Positions 17,275-26,622 of a DNA stretch of 64,000 nt are shown one piece after another. A program made the translations under genes and the position numbers. This DNA is from Chryseobacterium sp. JM1 (GTDB lineage Bacteria; Bacteroidota; Bacteroidia; Flavobacteriales; Weeksellaceae). How positions within the stretch are numbered: position 1 is the first letter of the stretch; every line of letters begins with the position of its first letter. A model generated the notes under the pieces. The model saw only the letters and a list, made by a program, of their open reading frames with translations, was not told the DNA's origin and searched no databases. Location: the NCBI RefSeq assembly GCF_000737715.1, contig NZ_JPRN01000008.1:124001-188000 (forward strand), read 5' to 3'.

Positions 17275-18207
17275 ATGCTAAAGCAGATCCGTCAATATAA
17301 ACTACCTTATGTCATCTATAATTTTTTTAATAAGAAAAAATTACAGCACAATATTCCTTTATATAAAAAGTACGGTATTAGTAAAAATTACTTTTCCAGC
17401 ATTTCCAGTTCTGATTTTGCTCATCTTCCGGCTTCGGAAAGAACTATTGGTCAGGAGAAACTCATCCATACAGATTTTTTCAATGAACTATCAGATGAAA
17501 ATAAAGAAAGTGCGCTGAAGTATGATGATAACGGCTATATGATTTTAAGGAATTTTATCACTACAGATGATGCTGACAGGATCAACAGTGAAATTGAGAC
17601 ACTGATGGAAAATGGTACCCTGAAATTCATTTATGGAGGAAAACTTATGTTTGCTATTCATCATTCCGAGATCATTAAAAGTATCGGAAGTGATAAGAAG
17701 CTCCTGGATTTTCTATCTGTACTTTTAGATGGTAAAGCCAAGCTTTTTCAGAGTATCAATTTCATTAACGGCAGTCAGCAGAAAACACATTCCGATAGTA
17801 TTCACATGACGACTTATCCGTTAGGCGGACTTCTTGGAGTATGGATTGCTCTGGAAGATGTGGATGAAACTAATGGCGCTCTTCATTATATTCCGGGAAG
17901 TCACAAACTTCCTTATTTCCTCAATTCTGATTATGAAAATGAAGGAGATACCATCCGAATCGGTAAAAAAAGCTACAGAGCTTATGAAGAATTTTTAGAA
18001 GATAAAGTCAAGGAATTAGGTCTGAAAAAAGAAATTTTTAAAGCTAAAAAAGGGGATATGTTAATTTGGCACGCCAACATCCTTCACGGCGGCGAACCTC
18101 ATACTGATAAGAACAGAACCAGAAAAAGCCTTGTGTATCATTTTTTTGATGAAAACAGTGTGTGTTATCATGAAGTTACCCAAAGGCCTGCGCTTTTTGA
18201 AATGTAA
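17275..18207 (+). CDS. Phytanoyl-CoA dioxygenase family protein
   Basis: 310 residues. These are Fe(II)/2-oxoglutarate oxygenases with a double-stranded beta-helix core. The metal ligands are visible as HSD in QQKTHSDSIHM (about residue 171) and the distal His in ANILHGGEPH (about 271); an Arg for 2-oxoglutarate follows in TRKSLVYHFF. The lid sequence WIALEDVDETNGALHYIPGS is typical. The natural substrate is unknown: the family includes phytanoyl-CoA hydroxylases and many secondary-metabolite oxygenases. It is monocistronic. Confidence 0.88.
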   Translation: MLKQIRQYKLPYVIYNFFNKKKLQHNIPLYKKYGISKNYFSSISSSDFAHLPASERTIGQEKLIHTDFFNELSDENKESALKYDDNGYMILRNFITTDDADRINSEIETLMENGTLKFIYGGKLMFAIHHSEIIKSIGSDKKLLDFLSVLLDGKAKLFQSINFINGSQQKTHSDSIHMTTYPLGGLLGVWIALEDVDETNGALHYIPGSHKLPYFLNSDYENEGDTIRIGKKSYRAYEEFLEDKVKELGLKKEIFKAKKGDMLIWHANILHGGEPHTDKNRTRKSLVYHFFDENSVCYHEVTQRPALFEM

Positions 18208-18215
18208 TCCACCAA

Positions 18216-18326
18216 TTATTTCAAAGCATTAAATTCTTCTCTTATTTTTAAGGATGTAGATTTATTTTTCTTTGATTTTCCGAGTTTGGGCAACAGAATG
18301 ATGATCGGTTTGTATCTCCTCATCAT
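18216..18326 (-). CDS. Candidate small basic protein, 36 residues
   Basis: A minus-strand frame starting ATGATG at 18321-18326, preceded by GAGAGG as a ribosome-binding site. It encodes a basic peptide beginning MMRRYKPIIILLPKLG with a Lys/Ser-rich middle and ending in REEFNALK. It fits entirely in the 211-base gap between the dioxygenase gene and the next gene. Amino-acid usage looks protein-like, but no homologue is known to me and no terminator follows. Treat as a candidate only. Confidence 0.3.
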   Translation of the reverse strand: MMRRYKPIIILLPKLGKSKKNKSTSLKIREEFNALK

Positions 18327-18398
18327 CCTCTCTGATTTATATTCAAAATTCTAAGACCGATATATTCAAAAACTCTTTAGAAGCCGGAAAATAATTAG

Positions 18399-18406
18399 TA
18401 ATTTTG
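18399..18406 (+). promoter_or_regulatory. -7 element for the 18419 gene
   Basis: TAATTTTG matches TAnnTTTG exactly and ends 12 bases before the ATG at 18419, implying a leader of only a few bases. The same stretch rules out the TTG at 18404 as the start codon. Confidence 0.45.
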
Positions 18407-18418
18407 CGGTCTAAAATT

Positions 18419-18931
18419 ATGGGTAGTTTTTCAGGATATTTACCGTATGCTTTTGCATTGATTATCGCAATTCCTTTTCTGGTTTTGCTGAGACAATTTG
18501 TACACTCGTACATTACCCTTAAGAATCAGGAAATCAAACTGCTTTCTGTAAAATCGAATGCTGAAAACAAGGCCCATTCTTATGAAAGGATGACTTTGTT
18601 CCTGGAAAGGATGAAGCCTTCAAACCTTATTCAGAAGTTTGATAAGGGGCTGGCTCCGAATGAATTCATCTTTCTGACCGAAAAAACCATCAATGATGAG
18701 TTTGAGTACAATACTTCACAGCAGCTGTATGTTACGAAAAATTCATGGAAGAATATCGTAGATTCCAAAAATGCTTTGATAGATTTACTTCACAAAACCT
18801 ATGACGGGCTGAATGCGAACGCAGATCTTGAAGAATTCAAAACCATTTTCATCATGAACTATATGGAAGGTGATGATTATATCGCAGCTACCATAGAAGA
18901 CCTTAGAAGAGAAATTTTAATTATAACTTAA
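18419..18931 (+). CDS. Conserved single-pass membrane protein of unknown function
   Basis: About 170 residues. The frame extends to a TTG at 18404, but that would lie inside the promoter, so the ATG at 18419 is taken. Residues 5-28 form one membrane helix (LPYAFALIIAIPFLVLLRQF), and the remainder is a cytosolic alpha-helical domain rich in acidic and basic residues (SYERMTLFLERMKPSNLI and AATIEDLRREILII). This looks like a family widespread in Bacteroidota (I think it is catalogued as DUF7935, not certain). It lies 17 bases before the soluble pyrophosphatase gene and is probably co-transcribed with it. The role is unknown. Confidence 0.75.
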   Translation: MGSFSGYLPYAFALIIAIPFLVLLRQFVHSYITLKNQEIKLLSVKSNAENKAHSYERMTLFLERMKPSNLIQKFDKGLAPNEFIFLTEKTINDEFEYNTSQQLYVTKNSWKNIVDSKNALIDLLHKTYDGLNANADLEEFKTIFIMNYMEGDDYIAATIEDLRREILIIT

Positions 18932-18948
18932 AAAATAACAGATAAATA

Positions 18949-19560
18949 ATGATTCCAAATTTTAAAGCACATCCATGGCACGGGGTTTCTGCAGGAGAAG
19001 ATGCGCCAAATGTTGTCAATGTATTCGTGGAAATCGTTCCTTCAGATACAATTAAATATGAAGTAGATAAAGAAACAGGATTTTTAAAGGTAGACAGACC
19101 TCAGAAATTTTCTAATATTATTCCCGCTTTATATGGGTTTGTTCCAAGAACATACTGCCACAATGAAGTAATGAAACTGGCTGTAGAAGCTGGAGCTGAT
19201 GATGTAACGGAAGGTGATCATGACCCGCTTGATATTTGTGTATTAAGCTCTCATAACATTCATTCAGGAGGATTATTAATGGAAGCTATTCCAATCGGTG
19301 GATTCAAAATGATCGATGGCGGTGAAGCAGATGATAAAATCGTTGCAGTAATGATCGGTGACCATGCTTTCGGACATTTCAGAGATATCGCTGAACTTCC
19401 TGAAGCTGAAGTAAAAAGATTAATGCACTACTTCTTAACGTATAAAAACTTACCGGATGAGCCTGCAAAATGTAGAATTCATGAGGTATACGGAGCTGAG
19501 CACGCTAAGAAAGTGATCAAAGCTTCTCAAAAAGATTACGCAGAAAAATTCGGAGGCTAG
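18949..19560 (+). CDS. ppa: Inorganic pyrophosphatase, soluble family I
   Basis: 203 residues. It hydrolyses cytoplasmic pyrophosphate to two phosphates and so pulls forward reactions such as nucleic-acid and aminoacyl-tRNA synthesis. The metal-binding core EGDHDPLDICVLSS is at about 86-99, preceded by YGFVPRTYC and followed by KIVAVMIGDH, all typical of family I. The length is slightly above the ~175 of the E. coli enzyme, as in other Bacteroidota. A membrane pyrophosphatase gene follows 315 bases downstream with its own promoter. Confidence 0.95.
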   Translation: MIPNFKAHPWHGVSAGEDAPNVVNVFVEIVPSDTIKYEVDKETGFLKVDRPQKFSNIIPALYGFVPRTYCHNEVMKLAVEAGADDVTEGDHDPLDICVLSSHNIHSGGLLMEAIPIGGFKMIDGGEADDKIVAVMIGDHAFGHFRDIAELPEAEVKRLMHYFLTYKNLPDEPAKCRIHEVYGAEHAKKVIKASQKDYAEKFGG

Positions 19561-19583
19561 AATACAGCATTCCAAAATGATAA

Positions 19584-19614
19584 AAAAGGCAGGTGAATTT
19601 TCATCTGCCTTTTT
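19584..19614 (+). terminator. Terminator after ppa
   Basis: AAAAGGCAGGTGA pairs with TCATCTGCCTTTT (one G-T wobble) around ATTT and runs into Ts. It separates ppa from the hppA promoter. The rest of the 315-base gap is AT-rich, with no gene. Confidence 0.85.
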
Positions 19615-19822
19615 ATTTGTGTAAATAACTCGTTTTCTAATGGAAATAGAAGCTATTGTATTGATTTTTTCAAAAACGTATTTCCCCTTTTTCATAGTTT
19701 ACATCTTAAGAAATACGGGAATGATTAAATAAATTAATGCTTTTACAGAATTACCTGTTGAAAGTGTTTTAAATTTCCAAAAAAATATATTATAGAACAA
19801 GACTTAATAAAACAATGGATTT

Positions 19823-19853
19823 TTTGTTATATTTATAAAACTAATTACTTTTT
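19823..19853 (+). promoter_or_regulatory. Promoter of the membrane pyrophosphatase gene
   Basis: TTTG at 19823-19826, exactly 19 bases, then TACTTTTT at 19846-19853. This is the Bacteroidota TTTG-N19-TAnnTTTG pattern with one mismatch (last base). The start codon lies 23 bases after the -7 box. Confidence 0.65.
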
Positions 19854-19875
19854 ATTAATATTAAAATAATAAACT

Positions 19876-22611
19876 ATGGATTTGTTCTATTTAGTTCCGG
19901 TCTTCGGCGTTGTCGCCTTGTTGTATACTTTCCTGCAGAGTAACTGGGTAAGTAAACAGAATGCCGGAAACGAGAAAATGAAAATAATCAGCGGACATAT
20001 CGCTGACGGTGCCATGGCCTTTCTAAAGGCTGAGTACAAGATTTTAACCTATTTCGTAGTGGTAGTCGCGATATTGCTGGCTGTGATGGGATCCACCAAT
20101 TCCAATTCTCACTGGAGTATCGGGCTTGCCTTTGCTGTTGGAGCTGTATTTTCCGCTCTGGCAGGCTTCATTGGAATGAAGATCGCGACTAAAGCGAATG
20201 TAAGAACGGCAGAAGCCGCAAGAACTTCACTTTCAAAAGCATTAAAGGTTTCCTTTACAGGAGGTTCTGTAATGGGAATGGGGGTTGCCGGATTGGCCGT
20301 TCTTGGCTTGGGAGCTCTCTTTCTGATCATTAAACAGATCTTTGCTCCTGATTCTACGGTAGATTCCCACGAAATGGAAAAAACGATTGAAATTCTTACC
20401 GGATTTTCTCTGGGAGCAGAATCTATTGCTCTTTTTGCCAGAGTGGGTGGAGGTATTTATACTAAAGCTGCAGACGTAGGAGCCGATTTGGTAGGAAAAG
20501 TAGAAGCAGGAATTCCTGAAGATGACCCGAGAAATCCAGCAACGATTGCTGATAACGTAGGTGATAACGTAGGAGATGTAGCAGGAATGGGTGCTGATCT
20601 ATTTGGTTCGTATGTCGCTACTGTTTTGGCAACAATGGTTCTGGGAAGAGAAACAATGTCCGATGATGCTTTCGGAGGCTTTGCACCAATTCTCCTTCCG
20701 ATGCTTATTGCAGGAACGGGAATTATTTTCTCCATGATCGGGACTTTATTTGTAAGAATTAATGAAAATGACGGATTATCCACTTCAAGTGTACAGAATG
20801 CCCTAAATTTGGGGAACTGGGGAAGTATTGTGATCACGGCTATCTCTTCCTATTTTCTGGTGAACTACCTTCTTCCTGAAAAAATGACACTCAGAGAACA
20901 TGAGTTTACGAAGATGGGGGTTTTTGGAGCTATTATGGTAGGACTTGTTGTAGGTACTTTAATGAGTATTATCACAGAATATTATACAGCCATGGGTAAA
21001 AGACCGGTTTCCAGCATTGTGAGACAGTCTTCTACTGGTCATGCAACCAATATTATCGGAGGTCTTGCCGTTGGAATGGAATCTACATTGCTTCCCATTC
21101 TTGTACTGGCAGGCGGTATTTACGGATCCTATTTATGTGCCGGACTTTACGGAGTAGCTATTGCTGCAGCCGGAATGATGGCCACCACTGCGATGCAGCT
21201 TGCGATTGATGCTTTCGGGCCTATTGCAGATAATGCAGGGGGAATTGCCGAAATGAGTGAGCTTCCGAAAGAAGTCCGTGAAAAAACAGATATCCTGGAT
21301 GCTGTTGGAAACACTACAGCAGCCAGTGGAAAAGGATTTGCCATTGCTTCTGCAGCATTGACGGCATTGGCTCTATTTGCAGCCTTTGTAGGAATTGCAG
21401 GTATTGACGGCATTGATATTTACAGAGCTGATGTTCTGGCTGGATTGTTTGTTGGGGGAATGATTCCATTTATATTCTCTTCACTTGCGATTACGGCAGT
21501 GGGGCAGGCAGCAATGGCTATGGTGGAAGAAGTAAGAAGACAGTTTCGTGAAATTCCGGGAATTTTGGAAGGAAAGGCACAGCCTGAATATGAAAAATGT
21601 GTGGCTATTTCTACCGATGCATCCATCAGAAAAATGATGCTTCCGGGAGCGATTACCATTATTTCACCTCTTTTGGTTGGATTTATTTTCGGCCCTGAAG
21701 TATTGGGAGGGTTCTTAGCCGGAGCTACAGTTTGCGGTGTTCTAATGGGAATGTTCCAGAATAATGCAGGTGGCGCCTGGGATAATGCTAAAAAATCATT
21801 TGAAAAAGGAGTGGATATCAATGGTCAGACGTATTATAAAGGCTCAGAACCGCATAAAGCCTCTGTAACGGGAGATACAGTGGGAGATCCGTTTAAAGAT
21901 ACTTCAGGACCATCCATGAACATCCTGATCAAACTGATGTCTATTGTGTCATTAGTGATTGCACCGACATTGGCGGTCATTCATAAAGATAAAATTGAAG
22001 CCAACAGAAAAGCTAAACTGGAGAGCCTGACAAGAGCTTCCAATGCCAGCTCAACGACAGGTCATGCGCAGCTTCAAACAGTAACTGCTTCTCCGAAAGA
22101 GATCAAAGGACACCTAAACGAAAATGGTGATTTTGTGTATGAAACCGGAAATATTCAGGAAATTAAACTGAAAGGTGGAAAAATAATTGCATTGGGAGAA
22201 GGAAGCAGGCTGTTTCAACTGTATAATGCTGTACAACAAAAAGATCAGTCGATCATCGATCCTAATAACTGGTATACGGTAGAAAATCTGTATTTCCAGA
22301 CCGGATCCAGTGATCTGAAGGCTGGTTCAGAATTACAGTTGAATAATCTTGCTGAAATTCTAAATGCCTATCCTAACCTAAAAATAAAACTGGGCGGGTA
22401 TACAGATAATACAGGAAATGAAGAAAGCAATCAGAAATTATCCAACCTGAGAGCTCAAACGGCAAAACTGAAGCTGCTTGAATTGGGTATTCCTTCAGAC
22501 AGAGTAGAAGCAGAAGGCTACGGTTCTCAGCATCCTGTTTGTGAAGCGAATGATACCGATGAATGTAAAGCAAAAAACAGAAGAATTGATGTAAGAGTTC
22601 TTGCTCTTTAA
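19876..22611 (+). CDS. hppA: Membrane-bound ion-translocating pyrophosphatase fused to an OmpA domain
   Basis: 911 residues. Residues 1-706 or so are a complete M-PPase with about 16 membrane helices; the catalytic segment [20 protein letters not shown] continues into [20 protein letters not shown]. It couples PPi hydrolysis to H+ and/or Na+ export. GNTTAA near 478 has Ala where potassium-independent enzymes have Lys, so potassium dependence is expected. Residues about 800-911 are an OmpA-like peptidoglycan-binding domain ([37 protein letters not shown]). M-PPases have an even number of helices with the C-terminus outside, so the OmpA part would be periplasmic. The frame is continuous with no stop between the parts. 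Typical M-PPases are about 650-800 residues and lack this extension. Confidence 0.93.
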   Translation: MDLFYLVPVFGVVALLYTFLQSNWVSKQNAGNEKMKIISGHIADGAMAFLKAEYKILTYFVVVVAILLAVMGSTNSNSHWSIGLAFAVGAVFSALAGFIGMKIATKANVRTAEAARTSLSKALKVSFTGGSVMGMGVAGLAVLGLGALFLIIKQIFAPDSTVDSHEMEKTIEILTGFSLGAESIALFARVGGGIYTKAADVGADLVGKVEAGIPEDDPRNPATIADNVGDNVGDVAGMGADLFGSYVATVLATMVLGRETMSDDAFGGFAPILLPMLIAGTGIIFSMIGTLFVRINENDGLSTSSVQNALNLGNWGSIVITAISSYFLVNYLLPEKMTLREHEFTKMGVFGAIMVGLVVGTLMSIITEYYTAMGKRPVSSIVRQSSTGHATNIIGGLAVGMESTLLPILVLAGGIYGSYLCAGLYGVAIAAAGMMATTAMQLAIDAFGPIADNAGGIAEMSELPKEVREKTDILDAVGNTTAASGKGFAIASAALTALALFAAFVGIAGIDGIDIYRADVLAGLFVGGMIPFIFSSLAITAVGQAAMAMVEEVRRQFREIPGILEGKAQPEYEKCVAISTDASIRKMMLPGAITIISPLLVGFIFGPEVLGGFLAGATVCGVLMGMFQNNAGGAWDNAKKSFEKGVDINGQTYYKGSEPHKASVTGDTVGDPFKDTSGPSMNILIKLMSIVSLVIAPTLAVIHKDKIEANRKAKLESLTRASNASSTTGHAQLQTVTASPKEIKGHLNENGDFVYETGNIQEIKLKGGKIIALGEGSRLFQLYNAVQQKDQSIIDPNNWYTVENLYFQTGSSDLKAGSELQLNNLAEILNAYPNLKIKLGGYTDNTGNEESNQKLSNLRAQTAKLKLLELGIPSDRVEAEGYGSQHPVCEANDTDECKAKNRRIDVRVLAL

Positions 22612-22634
22612 AATCAATTGTTAATTAAACATAG

Positions 22635-22666
22635 AAAGCACCGTCTGATTGTAGGCGGTGCTTTTT
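22635..22666 (+). terminator. Terminator after hppA
   Basis: AAAGCACCGTCT and AGGCGGTGCTTT (one wobble) form a 12-bp stem around GATTGT, followed by TT. Confidence 0.85.
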
Positions 22667-22696
22667 ATTGATTAGACTTTAAGTTTAAGAGAAAAT

Positions 22697-22905
22697 AACC
22701 AAAATCATCTGGGAAATCCGTGTATTATGTGGGAAAAAATACCAACCACAAACGGCTCAAAAGTTTTTTGAAACACTTAAGTTTTTTGAAGTTTAAATAC
22801 TTTGAAAGCAGAAAGATCACATAAGTTCATAAAAATCAAAGATTTTTTATACCGTAAAAAGTATACCCAATCATCTGTGTCAATCCGTGAAATCCGTGGT
22901 TAAAA
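22697..22905. repeat. ATCTGGGAAATCCGTG-type dispersed intergenic repeat
   Basis: The 309-base gap before the aminotransferase gene holds two related words: ATCATCTGGGAAATCCGTG near 22706 and ATCATCTGTGTCAATCCGTG near 22871 with a further GAAATCCGTGG. Between them lie reiterated AAGTTTTTTGAA-like segments. There is no gene. The words are of the same general kind as the ATCTGCG repeat at 8028-8105. Confidence 0.55.
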
Positions 22906-22920
22906 AAAATATACAGATTA

Positions 22921-24060
22921 TTAAAGATGTTTCTGCAGATGCTCCAAAGCCTGAATAATCACTTCATCTTTTTTAGCGAAACTAAACCGGACATAATCTG
23001 AGTTCTGTCGGGAATTATAAAATGCAGAAAGTGGCAAACAAGCCGTTTTTTTCTCCACGGTCAGCCATTTCGAAAATTCAACATCTGTCATTGTTTTGGA
23101 AATATTCCTGAAATTGACCACCTGGAAAACACTTCCTTCAGCCTTTTTTGTAGCTTCTAAAGGCGTAAAGGCAATCATTTCATTAAAAATATCTCTTTTC
23201 CCCTGCATAATCCGGCGGTTTTCAGAAGAATCAAATACTTCAAGATACTTTGCAAGAGCATATTGAGCGGGAGCATTAGCACTGTAAGAAATATACTGCT
23301 GATGGCATCTGAATTTTGCCGTCAGATCTTCGGAAGCAAGCAGATAACTCACCTTCCAGCCGGAAGTGTGAAACATTTTCCCGAAAGAAAAAATGCAGAA
23401 AGTCCTGTTTTTCAGTTCAGGATGAAGAAAAGAACTGTAATGTTCAACCCCGTCATAGCAATACGTGTCGTAGATTTCTTCCGAAACAAGATAGATTTCC
23501 TGATGCTTTATCAATTCATACAGTTGGTTCCAGTCGCTTTGCTTCCAGATGGTTCCTGTAGGATTTTGAGGAGAATTGACGATGATGGCTTTGGTCTTTT
23601 CAGAAATACATTGCTGAAATTTTTCCCAATTGATGGTGAAGTCCTGATCAAGATCATAGTAGATGGGAACACCTCCGTTTAAGACCACAGAAGGTCCGTA
23701 TGTGTAATAGGAAGGTTGAATGATGATCACTTCATCTCCCTGATTTAAAACAGATTTAAGGGTCGTATGTAAAGCAAAAGTTGCACAGGGAATGATAGTC
23801 ACTTCATTTTCTTTCAGATGAATACTGTTTACTCTGGCTGCATTGAATGTAATGATATTTTTAATGAGCAGAGGATTTCCTGCAAGCGGCTCATATTGAT
23901 GGCACTGATGATCTGCGGCTTCCATCAGAAATGTTTTCAGCCGTATGTCGATATCAAAATCGGGGAGACCCAGAGAAAGGTCGAAGCTGTTATTTCTGGA
24001 CGCAAGTTCAGACATTTCCGTGAAAAACGAATAATGTGTGAATCCGTAAATTCTTTCCAT
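22921..24060 (-). CDS. Class I/II PLP-dependent aminotransferase (methionine aminotransferase-like)
   Basis: 379 residues, the normal length of an aminotransferase class I/II protein. The PLP-binding lysine lies in FSFGKMFHTSGWKVSYLL (Lys about 231). PQNPTGTIW and SEEIYDTYCYDG are the expected cofactor contacts, and the conserved arginine for the substrate carboxylate is in VRFSFA near the end. The sequence fits the YbdL-type (methionine/glutamine) group best, with the N-terminal FDLSLGLPDFD. The substrate is inferred. Single gene, minus strand. Confidence 0.85.
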   Translation of the reverse strand: MERIYGFTHYSFFTEMSELASRNNSFDLSLGLPDFDIDIRLKTFLMEAADHQCHQYEPLAGNPLLIKNIITFNAARVNSIHLKENEVTIIPCATFALHTTLKSVLNQGDEVIIIQPSYYTYGPSVVLNGGVPIYYDLDQDFTINWEKFQQCISEKTKAIIVNSPQNPTGTIWKQSDWNQLYELIKHQEIYLVSEEIYDTYCYDGVEHYSSFLHPELKNRTFCIFSFGKMFHTSGWKVSYLLASEDLTAKFRCHQQYISYSANAPAQYALAKYLEVFDSSENRRIMQGKRDIFNEMIAFTPLEATKKAEGSVFQVVNFRNISKTMTDVEFSKWLTVEKKTACLPLSAFYNSRQNSDYVRFSFAKKDEVIIQALEHLQKHL

Positions 24061-24448
24061 CTATTTTGCATTTATATCAAATATATGAAAAATAGATGTT
24101 CATTGAATTAATTCGTAAAAATATATTCTTTTTGTTATTAAATATTTACAAAAGATAAGTTATTGTTTCAGGAAATATTGATTTATTTTAACTTTTACCC
24201 ATCATTAAGAAGTTCTATTCAAACAATAGTCTGAAAATAGTAAGTATTGACAAAGCTGACTTTCATACTTTATAACAGGAATCTAAATGAGTTCAATATG
24301 TGAGCAGAAAGAACTGCTTAAAATTTTAAAGATTTACAATAGAATCTTTGAAAAAAATTGTATTAAAACGACCAATGAACATGAACGGTCGGTGTATCAC
24401 GTTTTGGGATTCAATAAAATTTGTTATTTTTAAGAAAATTATTATCAT
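24061..24448. other. 388-bp AT-rich gap with a candidate small ORF
   Basis: No annotated-size gene, RNA gene or terminator is evident. The plus strand carries a 48-codon frame at 24287-24433 described separately. The remainder is AT-rich with no repeats that stand out. Confidence 0.4.
24287..24433 (+). CDS. Candidate small protein, 48 residues
   Basis: ATG at 24287 preceded by AACAGGAATCTAA, which has AGGA at good spacing. The peptide starts MSSICEQKELLKILKIYNRI and ends in GFNKICYF. It has three cysteines and protein-like composition. It ends 15 bases before the M28 peptidase start on the same strand. I recognise no family. It could equally be chance in AT-rich leader DNA. Confidence 0.3.
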   Translation: MSSICEQKELLKILKIYNRIFEKNCIKTTNEHERSVYHVLGFNKICYF

Positions 24449-25492
24449 ATGAAAAAAATACTTATCCCGTTGTTGGGTCTGGCTTTGGTAGTCAGTTGCG
24501 GAACAGCGAAAACTTCTGAAGGAGCCTCAGCACAGTCTACATCTGTAGCAAAAGCGGATAAAGCGTTTCTGTCTGCCTATAAGACCATTAAAGCTGATGA
24601 ACTAAAGAAAAACTTATATGTGATCGCTTCTGATGAAATGGAAGGAAGAGATACGGGAAGTCCGGGGCAAAAGAAAGCGGGTGAGTATATGATCAATTAT
24701 TATAAAAGCTTGGGAATTAATCCTCCGAAGGCATTGGGGTCCTATTATCAGAAGGTTCCTGCTGAATTTATGAAAAAAAGAGGTGGTGGAAACCTTCCTG
24801 ATTCCGAAAATATCCTGGCTTTCATCGAAGGAAGTGAGAAACCTGAAGAAATAGTGGTTATTTCTGCCCATTATGATCATGTAGGAACCAAAAATGGAGT
24901 AGTCTACAACGGAGCGGATGACGATGGCAGCGGTACAGTAGCGGTAATGCAGATTGCAAAAGCTTTTCAGGAGGCTAAAAAGGCCGGAAAAGGTCCGAAA
25001 AGATCTATTCTGTTTCTTCATGTAACAGGAGAGGAGCACGGTTTGTTCGGATCTGAATTCTATACCAGCAATCCCGTATTTCCACTTGCCAATACGGTGG
25101 TCGATCTGAATATTGACATGATAGGCCGTGATGATGCCGAAAACAGGGGGAAACAATACGTCTATGTAATTGGTTCAGAAATGTTGAGTTCCCAGCTAAA
25201 AGTGATCAATGAAGCTGCTAACAAAAAGACGAATAATTTAGAACTCAACTATAAATATGATGATCCGGCAGATCCGGAACAACTTTATTACCGTTCAGAC
25301 CACTATAATTTTGCTAAAAACAATGTACCAGTGGCGTTTTTCTTCGATGGTATCCATGAAGATTATCACAAACCGACAGATGATCCTGAGAAAATTGACT
25401 ATCCTTTGCTTGAAAAAAGAGCACAGCTTGTTTTTGCTACTGCATGGGAAATTGCTAACAGGGCAGAGAGAATTGTAGTGGATAAGAAATAA
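24449..25492 (+). CDS. M28-family zinc metallopeptidase, lipoprotein
   Basis: 347 residues. The N-terminus MKKILIPLLGLALVVSCGTA is a lipoprotein signal with lipobox VVSC, so it should sit on a membrane in the periplasm. The M28 di-zinc ligands are visible: His in SAHYDHVG, Asp in YNGADDDGSG, the Glu pair in TGEEHGLFGSE, Asp in LNIDMIGRDD and His in YHKPTDDPEKIDY. These enzymes are mostly aminopeptidases. No PA domain insertion is obvious. It is monocistronic. Activity on small peptides is expected from the family. Confidence 0.92.
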   Translation: MKKILIPLLGLALVVSCGTAKTSEGASAQSTSVAKADKAFLSAYKTIKADELKKNLYVIASDEMEGRDTGSPGQKKAGEYMINYYKSLGINPPKALGSYYQKVPAEFMKKRGGGNLPDSENILAFIEGSEKPEEIVVISAHYDHVGTKNGVVYNGADDDGSGTVAVMQIAKAFQEAKKAGKGPKRSILFLHVTGEEHGLFGSEFYTSNPVFPLANTVVDLNIDMIGRDDAENRGKQYVYVIGSEMLSSQLKVINEAANKKTNNLELNYKYDDPADPEQLYYRSDHYNFAKNNVPVAFFFDGIHEDYHKPTDDPEKIDYPLLEKRAQLVFATAWEIANRAERIVVDKK

Positions 25493-25801
25493 AATATTTT
25501 GTTGGATCAGCGAAAAGACGTGAAAATAAATTACTTTAAATAGAGGTGTGTAAGTGTTTTTAAATCACTTTTTTAAGTAAGTTGTAATTTTTTTTGTAGT
25601 ATAAATTTTATCGGAGATAAAATCATTGCGCCTTATAAACAGTAAGTGTATTAAACAATTGCGCCTTTGCGCTGACCAACAAATATCTTCAAATATATAT
25701 TCAATAGAAACGGGCTTTAGTCCGTTTTATAAAAATAGCCAATAACCATTCGGCTTTAGCAAAAATTGTAATAAGTCCAGTAACATTTAATTTAAATTTA
25801 A
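25493..25801. repeat. Gap with CGGGCTTTAG-type repeat
   Basis: Within this 309-base gap, near 25710-25765, lie GGGCTTTAGTCCGTTTTAT, then AAAAATAGCCAATAACCATT and CGGCTTTAGC. This is a degenerate copy of a hairpin-forming intergenic repeat frequent in Chryseobacterium genomes. Near 25626-25672 are repeated TTGCGCC and TTTGCGC words. No gene is visible. Confidence 0.5.
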
Positions 25802-26245
25802 ATGAAAACAGCAATCCGTGAAGCCAGACCGGAAGACATTCCGCAGATCCAGACCGTCAGAAACTCCGTAAAAGAGAATATGCTTTCTGATCCTGCATTG
25901 GTTACTGAGGCAGACTGTAAAGAATTTCTATTCGAAAGAGGAAAAGGCTGGGTATGCGAAATTGAATCTCAGATTGTTGGGTTCTCCATTGTAGACCTGA
26001 AAGAAAACAATATCTGGGCGCTTTTTATGCATCCAGATTTTGAAAACCTTGGCATTGGAAGGGAACTTCATGACATTATGCTCGACTGGTACTTTGAACA
26101 AACCCAGGAGAATGTCTGGCTGGGAACAGATCCCGGAACCAGAGCTGAAACATTTTACAGAAAATCCGGATGGCAGGAAGCAGGAACTCATGGCAATGAA
26201 ATCAAATTTGAAATGACTTTTAACAATTGGAAAAACAGAAGATGA
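25802..26245 (+). CDS. GNAT family N-acetyltransferase
   Basis: 147 residues, a complete GNAT domain. The acetyl-CoA pyrophosphate loop is in LFMHPDFENLGIGRELHDIM (consensus QxxGxG/A, here NLGIGR). The C-terminal strand YRKSGWQEAGTHGNE is typical. It transfers an acetyl group to an amine; the substrate is not predictable. It opens a three-gene plus-strand operon with VOC and endonuclease V genes, and its stop overlaps the VOC start (ATGATGA). Confidence 0.88.
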   Translation: MKTAIREARPEDIPQIQTVRNSVKENMLSDPALVTEADCKEFLFERGKGWVCEIESQIVGFSIVDLKENNIWALFMHPDFENLGIGRELHDIMLDWYFEQTQENVWLGTDPGTRAETFYRKSGWQEAGTHGNEIKFEMTFNNWKNRR

Positions 26246-26607
26246 TGACACAGGGGGTAAAATCGATCAGGCCGTTTATCGGAGCTGAAAATTTTGAAGT
26301 CAGCAGACGTTTTTATAAAGATTTAGGATTTGAAGAAGTGATTCTTGAGCCTAAATTGTCCTTATTTAAAAGACAGCAAACAGGTTTCTATCTTCAGGAT
26401 TATTATGCTAAAGATTGGGTAGACAATACGATGATCTTTATGGAAGTTGAGAATACGGATGAGTTCTGGAAGGAACTGGTTTCTTTAAACCTTACCGAAA
26501 AATATGAAGGAGTCAGACTTACGCCTGTGCGGACTATGGAGTGGGGAAAGGAATGCTTTTTACATGATCCGTCCGGGATTTTGTGGCATTTCGGTGAATT
26601 TTTTTAA
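26242..26607 (+). CDS. VOC family protein (glyoxalase/bleomycin-resistance fold)
   Basis: About 121 residues. The frame reaches a TTG at 26227 inside the GNAT gene, but the ATG pair at 26242/26245 overlapping the GNAT stop is the natural start. It has the vicinal-oxygen-chelate pattern: IRPFIGAENFEVSRRFYKDLG at the start, then ...FLHDPSGILWHFGEF at the end, with a Glu/His set as possible metal ligands. Family members include glyoxalases and drug-binding proteins. Which applies here is unknown. It is translationally coupled to the GNAT gene. Confidence 0.82.
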   Translation: MMTQGVKSIRPFIGAENFEVSRRFYKDLGFEEVILEPKLSLFKRQQTGFYLQDYYAKDWVDNTMIFMEVENTDEFWKELVSLNLTEKYEGVRLTPVRTMEWGKECFLHDPSGILWHFGEFF

Positions 26608-26622
26608 TGATGAAAAGGAAAT

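Noticed and set aside
22021..22290. Frameshift between the M-PPase and OmpA parts
   Set aside because: The frame is continuous, with a plausible linker; no stop or overlap suggests two genes.
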